Assembly (NCBI GenBank): GCA_020441225.1
Contig: JAGRMP010000625.1
Location: 1 to 10,803 of the forward strand
DNA from: Maritimibacter sp.
Lineage (GTDB): Bacteria; Pseudomonadota; Alphaproteobacteria; Rhodobacterales; Rhodobacteraceae
Direction: 5' to 3'
Length of the DNA stretch: 10,803 nucleotides
This document shows positions 6,691 to 10,803 of this stretch, piece after piece (positions within the stretch are counted from its first letter, which is position 1; each line of letters opens with the position of its first letter). Below the pieces are notes generated by a model that saw only the letters and a program-made list of their open reading frames with translations, had not been told where the DNA came from and ran no database searches. A program made the position numbers and the translations under genes.

Positions 6691-8190
6691 ATGGCACAGG
6701 ACAGGACACAGGACAGCGCCATTGCGCACACCAGGCTCTTCATCGACGGCGCCGAAGCCGAGCCCACGGGCGGGCGCGAACATGCGCAGTTCAACCCGGC
6801 GCGGCCGAGCGAGCTGGTCGGCCATGCCGCGATGGCGACGGTCGAGGATGTCGACCGCGCCGTGCGCGCGGCCCATGCGGCTTTTCCGGCCTGGGCGGGG
6901 CTGAGCTTTGCCGAACGCGCCGCAAAGCTGCGTGCGATTGCCGATGCCCTGGCCGAGAACGAGGCCGACGTGGCTGCGCGGTCGCGACTGTTCACACGTG
7001 AACATGGCAAGATCCTGCGCGAAACCCTGCTCGAGCTCAGCCGGCTCGGCGACCGGTTCCGGCAATCCGCCGGCTATGCCGAGCGGCTCGCGACCGACGA
7101 GACGCTGCAGGCCCCGCCGTTCGACACTATCGTGATGCGGCAGCCCCGGGGCGTCGCCGCGCTGATCGTGCCCTGGAACTGGCCCCTGTCGATCCTGGGC
7201 GCAAAGCTGCCTCAGGCCCTCATCACCGGCAACACCGTGGTGGTGAAACCGGCCCAGAACGCGTCGCTTGTCCCGGTCATGACCCTGCAGATCATCGCCC
7301 GGCTGCTGCCGCCTGGCGTCGTCAATGTCGTCACCGGCGCGGCCAGCGAGATCGGCGATGCGCTGGTCGGCCATCCGCTGGTGCGCAAGGTGAACTTCAC
7401 CGGCTCGACCGCCGTCGGCAAGCATGTCGGCCGGGTCGCGCTCGGCAATGTCACCCCGGTGACGCTGGAGCTCGGCGGCAACGATGCGGCGCTGGTGCTG
7501 GAAGACGCCGCATTGGATGACGCGGCGTTCATGAAGATGTATCTCGGCGGTTTCGCCTCCACCGGGCAGATCTGCATGGCGATGAAACGGCTCTACGTCC
7601 ACGAAAGCCGCTACGACGAGGTGGTCGACGGGCTGACCGCCGCCTGCAATCGTGCTGTCGTCGGCGACGGGCTGCTGCCCGAGACGACCATGGGTCCGCT
7701 CAACAATGCGGGCCAACTGGGCGTGGTCAAATCCATGATCGCCGAGGCGCGCGACCGTGGCGCCGATGTGGTTGAGCTCGGCCAGGTGCCCGATGAGGCG
7801 CTCTATCGGGGCGGCGGGTATTTCCAGCGCCCGACCCTGGTGCTCGATGCCGACCAGTCGCTCAGCCTGGTGCGCGAGGAGCAATTCGGACCCGCCCTGC
7901 CGATCTCTCGGTTCAGGACGGAGGCCGAAGCGGTAGGGCTCGCCAATGACAGCGAGTACGGGCTGTGTTCCTCGGTCTGGTCCGCCGATGCCGAGCGCGC
8001 GCTGCGCATCGCCCGCCAGCTCGAAGCCGGTTACACTTACCTCAACAACCACGGGCCCATGGCGCAAGACGGGCGCGGGCCCTTCGGCGGGTTCAAACAC
8101 TCCGGGATCGGGCGCAATCTGGGCTATGATGGCGTCCTGGCTTTCGCCGAGCCGCATACGATCTCCGGACCCACAGGGTTCCTGTTTTGA
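6691..8190 (+). CDS. NAD(P)-dependent aldehyde dehydrogenase
   Basis: A 499-residue ALDH-superfamily enzyme of typical length. Visible catalytic and cofactor residues are Asn163 in PWNWP, Lys186 in VVVKPA, the FTGSTAVGK loop (236-244), the general base Glu260 in LELGG, the nucleophile Cys295 in STGQICMA, and Glu397/Phe399 in EEQFGP. All are intact, so it should be active. It would oxidise an aldehyde to a carboxylic acid with NAD(P)+ in the cytoplasm. The style GQICMAMKRLYVHE recalls the AldA-like ALDH subfamily, whose substrates are varied, so specificity is open. AGGGAGG ends five bases before the ATG at 6691. It lies 28 bases after the SDR stop, and the pair would suit sequential alcohol-aldehyde-acid oxidation in the operon that also carries the reductive dehalogenase-like gene. 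Confidence 0.93.
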   Translation: MAQDRTQDSAIAHTRLFIDGAEAEPTGGREHAQFNPARPSELVGHAAMATVEDVDRAVRAAHAAFPAWAGLSFAERAAKLRAIADALAENEADVAARSRLFTREHGKILRETLLELSRLGDRFRQSAGYAERLATDETLQAPPFDTIVMRQPRGVAALIVPWNWPLSILGAKLPQALITGNTVVVKPAQNASLVPVMTLQIIARLLPPGVVNVVTGAASEIGDALVGHPLVRKVNFTGSTAVGKHVGRVALGNVTPVTLELGGNDAALVLEDAALDDAAFMKMYLGGFASTGQICMAMKRLYVHESRYDEVVDGLTAACNRAVVGDGLLPETTMGPLNNAGQLGVVKSMIAEARDRGADVVELGQVPDEALYRGGGYFQRPTLVLDADQSLSLVREEQFGPALPISRFRTEAEAVGLANDSEYGLCSSVWSADAERALRIARQLEAGYTYLNNHGPMAQDGRGPFGGFKHSGIGRNLGYDGVLAFAEPHTISGPTGFLF

Positions 8191-8207
8191 CGGCGACGCG
8201 CGGGTGT

Positions 8208-8226
8208 GGGCAAGGTTGCGTTGCCC
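8208..8226 (+). other. Intra-operon hairpin GGGCAA...TTGCCC
   Basis: In the 75-base gap between the ALDH and SnoaL-like genes, GGGCAA (8208-8213) and TTGCCC (8221-8226) make a perfect six-pair stem with a seven-base loop. No T-run follows, so it is not a typical terminator. It could stabilise the upstream mRNA or set relative expression, or be chance. Confidence 0.3.
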
Positions 8227-8265
8227 GGCGCGGCGCGATGTGTGTAACCTGGATCGGGACGGAAA

Positions 8266-9054
8266 ATGACTGAGAGCATCAGGGTCAGAAACGCCAAGGG
8301 CCTCTACCTCGAAGGCATTCGCGACGGCAACATGCGCGCCGCGCTCGACGCCTATACGGGCGACCGTTACACCCAGCATTCCACCGGCGTGCGGGACGGC
8401 AAGGAAGGTTTCATCGAATTCTTTACCCCGTTCCTTGAGCGCAACCCCGTGCGCGACATCCAGGTTCTGCGCAGCATCGAGGACGGCCGTTTTGTCTTCG
8501 TCCACGTGTACCAGAACCTCAACCACGGCGCGGCCGAATGGGTGACGGCGGATATCTTCGACACCGATGAAGCGGGCCGGATCGTCGAGCATTGGGACGT
8601 CATCGCCGCGTATGAATGGCCCACAGTCTCGGGCCGGTCGATGGTAGACGGGCCCACCGGGATCGAAGACCTCGACCGGACCGCGGCGAACAAGCACCTC
8701 GTGCAGGGTTTCGTCGATGACGTGTTGATCGGCGGGAGCGCCGACAAGCTGACCGATTACATCTCGACCGCGCAATACCACCAGCACAGTACCGGCGTGG
8801 CGGACGGCGTGGACGCCTTCGCCGAGCATCTGCGGCAGGCCAGGCATAGCGGCGACGCCGCCCGCTACGTCAAAGCGCATCGCCTGCTCGGCCAGGGCAA
8901 TTTCGTGGTTACCTTCTGCGAGGCAGTTCGAGCGGGAGCGACCTGGGCCGTCTTCGATCTCTACCGGCTCAAGGACGGCAAGATCGTCGATCACTGGGAC
9001 GTGCAGGAAAAAGTCGGCCCGCCCGACACCTGGAACAACGCCGGCAAATTCTGA
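8266..9054 (+). CDS. Tandem double SnoaL/NTF2-like protein
   Basis: A 262-residue protein made of two SnoaL-like (NTF2-fold) domains, about 1-117 and 138-252, where most family members have one of about 120-140 residues. The two halves visibly repeat: YTQHSTGVRDG (35-45) matches YHQHSTGVADG (171-181), and GRIVEHWDV (104-112) matches GKIVDHWDV (238-246). Conserved His38/His174 and His109/His243 could line two pockets. SnoaL-like proteins often dimerise, so the fusion may make an intramolecular pseudo-dimer. Family functions range over cyclase, isomerase, hydratase, dehydratase and ligand binding; which applies is unknown. No signal peptide is seen, so it is probably cytoplasmic. GGGA lies six bases before the ATG. 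It sits between the ALDH gene (75 bases upstream) and the RdhA-like gene (26 bases downstream), suggesting a step in the same pathway. Confidence 0.85.
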   Translation: MTESIRVRNAKGLYLEGIRDGNMRAALDAYTGDRYTQHSTGVRDGKEGFIEFFTPFLERNPVRDIQVLRSIEDGRFVFVHVYQNLNHGAAEWVTADIFDTDEAGRIVEHWDVIAAYEWPTVSGRSMVDGPTGIEDLDRTAANKHLVQGFVDDVLIGGSADKLTDYISTAQYHQHSTGVADGVDAFAEHLRQARHSGDAARYVKAHRLLGQGNFVVTFCEAVRAGATWAVFDLYRLKDGKIVDHWDVQEKVGPPDTWNNAGKF

Positions 9055-9080
9055 GACATCGCGACGGAAGGTCCGACCCC

Positions 9081-10803
9081 ATGGGCACACGCTTCTTTTC
9101 CACCAAAGACCGGCCGTTTCACCTCGGGCCCTATCCTCTGGAGCGGTTGGTGCGGCTCGAAGGCGTGGCGGATCTCTCTGGCGTGCCCGCGGCGGTCCCG
9201 CTCGATTTCCGCCGCCTCGACACGCCGCATTCGCTCGTGAATGCGATGGGCGAATACCAGGCGATGATGGACGTGCTGCGCGACGGGATCGTCAACCCCG
9301 CCCCCGGGGCGGCGCCCGCGGATCCGGCCGAACGGGCCAATCACATGAAAGCATTCGGATATTTCCAGGATGCCTCGATGATGGGGATCTGCCGGTTGCC
9401 CGCCGCGGCGCTGCTCGATGCGCCCACCCGCAACCCCGACATTGACCGGCTCGCTCAGGACATCCGCACCAGGCAGACCAAGACGCTGGCGTCGGGCATC
9501 GACCAGATCATGGCCGAGCTCAAGGAGTCGGTCGAGGCACCGCCGAGCGGGATCGACGGCCACGGCCATGCCATTGTCATTCTGGTCGAACACATGCGCG
9601 CGCCCGACCGTGCCGAGCCCGGCGCCGAATGGATTGCCGACGCGCAGGACCACCGGGCGGCGCTGCGCGCGACCGAAACGGCGGTGATCCTGTCGAACTA
9701 CCTGCATCTCCTCGGCTTCCGGGCCAAGGCCCACACCGCGACCGCGTCGGACGTGGATCTGAACCGGCTGGCGGTGGCGGCGGGGCTGGCCACCGTCGAG
9801 GACGGCAGGCTTACGGCGCCCTATGTCGGGACCGGCTTCGGCCTCGCCGCCGTCACCACCGAGATGGAGATGGCGACCGACCGCGCACTTGCGCCGCTTA
9901 CAAAGCAGCGCCCCGGGCTCGCCTGGACCTTTGGCAAGGGCACATCGAAATCCGCGCTCAACCGCGATCCCTACAAGACCCGGCGCTATGTCGACGGCGC
10001 GCATCCGTTCGAGACGCTGAAACGGGTCGACACGCCCACCACCTTCATCGACGAGGCCCGCGTCGCCCGGGTGCCGAAGCGGACCGACATGTTTGCGCGG
10101 GCACAGTTCGGCGATCTGGGCAAGAAGCAGCAGCAGGCGGCGACCGGCGGCTGGTATGCCCGAAAGAGCGCGCACAGCTTTGCCCAGCGGCGGGTGCTCG
10201 GCGCCTTCGTGCTGTTGCAGGACGGCGCGCCGGCCGACGGGTCGAGGCCGACCGAGGCCTGGCGCAATGCCCAGAACGTCAAGGCCGCGAGCTACTTTCT
10301 CGGCATCGACGCTGTCGGGATCTCGCGCTGCCCGGACTGGAGCTGGTACAGCCACGACGCCACCGGCGCCGAGCTGATCCCGCCGCATGACCAGGCGATC
10401 AGCATGATCGTCGACCAGGGTTACGAGACCATGGAAGGCGCGAGCGGCGACGACTGGATCGCCGTCGCCCAGTCGATGCGGGCGTACTTGCGCTTCTCGC
10501 TGCTCGGCGGGGTCATCGCCAAGCAGATCCGCAACCTGGGCTATTCGGCCAAGGCGCATACGGTGATGGACGGCGAGGTGCTGCAACCGCCGCTCCTGTT
10601 GCTCTCCGGCCTCGGCGAGGTCAGCCGGATCGGCGAGGTGATCCTCAACCCGCTCCTGGGGCCGAGGCTCAAGTCGGGCGTGGTCACCACCGACATGCCG
10701 CTTGCCCATGACAAGCCGATCGATTTCGGCCTGCAGGCGTTTTGCGAGGCCTGCAACAAATGCGCCCGCGAATGCCCCTCCGGCGCGATCACCGCCGGGC
10801 CGA
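9081..10803 (+). CDS. rdhA: Reductive dehalogenase-like protein, cytoplasmic catabolic type (3' end cut off)
   Basis: The frame is open from ATG 9081 to the window end, 574 codons with no stop. Near the end, F554 is followed by CEACNKCARECP (Cys555, 558, 561, 565), the CxxCxxCxxxCP [4Fe-4S] motif of RdhA and QueG. Just before it, VVTTDMPLAHDKPIDFG (534-550) matches the B12-binding region preceding the clusters in that superfamily. The long N-terminal half and the opening FFSTKDRPFHLGPYPLERL fit the catabolic RdhA group (NpRdhA/BhbA-like); QueG is much shorter. No Tat motif or signal peptide is present, so it should be cytoplasmic. The inferred reaction is reductive removal of halogen from an organohalide using cobalamin and iron-sulfur clusters. 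Tyr423, Tyr448 and Lys491 are candidate active-site residues, unaligned. GGAAGG lies nine bases upstream. The second cluster motif and any fused C-terminal reductase domain lie outside the window. Confidence 0.85.
   Translation, partial: MGTRFFSTKDRPFHLGPYPLERLVRLEGVADLSGVPAAVPLDFRRLDTPHSLVNAMGEYQAMMDVLRDGIVNPAPGAAPADPAERANHMKAFGYFQDASMMGICRLPAAALLDAPTRNPDIDRLAQDIRTRQTKTLASGIDQIMAELKESVEAPPSGIDGHGHAIVILVEHMRAPDRAEPGAEWIADAQDHRAALRATETAVILSNYLHLLGFRAKAHTATASDVDLNRLAVAAGLATVEDGRLTAPYVGTGFGLAAVTTEMEMATDRALAPLTKQRPGLAWTFGKGTSKSALNRDPYKTRRYVDGAHPFETLKRVDTPTTFIDEARVARVPKRTDMFARAQFGDLGKKQQQAATGGWYARKSAHSFAQRRVLGAFVLLQDGAPADGSRPTEAWRNAQNVKAASYFLGIDAVGISRCPDWSWYSHDATGAELIPPHDQAISMIVDQGYETMEGASGDDWIAVAQSMRAYLRFSLLGGVIAKQIRNLGYSAKAHTVMDGEVLQPPLLLLSGLGEVSRIGEVILNPLLGPRLKSGVVTTDMPLAHDKPIDFGLQAFCEACNKCARECPSGAITAGP

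Noticed and set aside
6631..9090. Very long minus-strand open frame opposite the ALDH and SnoaL-like genes
   Set aside because: It is antisense to two genes with intact family motifs, has no recognisable domain and an Arg/Gly/His-rich composition typical of shadow frames in GC-rich DNA.
8991..10709. Long minus-strand open frame opposite rdhA
   Set aside because: It is a shadow of the RdhA frame, which carries the diagnostic CxxCxxCxxxCP motif; the antisense product is low-complexity in character.
9081..10803. Epoxyqueuosine reductase (QueG) as identity for the last gene
   Set aside because: QueG shares the B12 and iron-sulfur region but is about 350-400 residues; here the first cluster motif is at residue 555 after a long duplicated N-terminal half, and the context is catabolic.

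Overview
This GC-rich window (by eye roughly two thirds G+C) looks like an alphaproteobacterial chromosome, most likely Rhodobacterales or a close relative. The evidence is the protein flavour, GC-rich third codon positions, a fructose/ribose-type ABC cassette with a LacI regulator, and a GTTC-N7-GTTC LexA box of the alphaproteobacterial type. No rRNA, tRNA, CRISPR array, insertion sequence or phage gene was seen. Long antisense reading frames are shadows of the real genes.

Region 1 (1-2246, all plus): the last 53 codons of a sugar-type ABC ATPase, a complete CUT2/RbsC-FrcC-like permease (175-1167) and a LacI-family regulator. The regulator probably starts at the TTG at 1227, behind a perfect AGGAGGA. 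This is the distal end of a carbohydrate (or similar polar substrate) uptake operon whose binding protein lies upstream of the window. Region 2 (2247-4697): about 350 bases with no convincing gene, then a UvrD/Rep-like superfamily 1 helicase starting at 2658, preceded by a perfect SOS box at 2599-2613. It belongs to DNA repair and seems unrelated to its neighbours.

Region 3 (4805-10803): a LysR regulator on minus (4805-5728) faces a plus-strand operon across a short control region. That region carries a dyad (two ATCGAT, 10 bp apart), a weak candidate promoter, and a 29-codon leader ORF with a Shine-Dalgarno whose stop overlaps the next start as ATGA. The operon encodes a short-chain dehydrogenase (5907-6662), an aldehyde dehydrogenase (6691-8190), a tandem double SnoaL/NTF2-like protein (8266-9054) and, running off the window, a reductive dehalogenase-like protein (9081 onward). 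The last has a B12-binding-type C-terminal region ending in a CxxCxxCxxxCP iron-sulfur motif and no Tat signal.

The most interesting reading is that region 3 is a LysR-controlled catabolic operon for an organohalide. A cytoplasmic catabolic-type reductive dehalogenase would remove halogen, and the SDR and ALDH would oxidise an alcohol to aldehyde to acid. The double SnoaL-like protein would act at an unknown isomerase, hydratase, cyclase or binding step. The substrate, the order of steps and the membership of genes beyond position 10803 cannot be read from this window.
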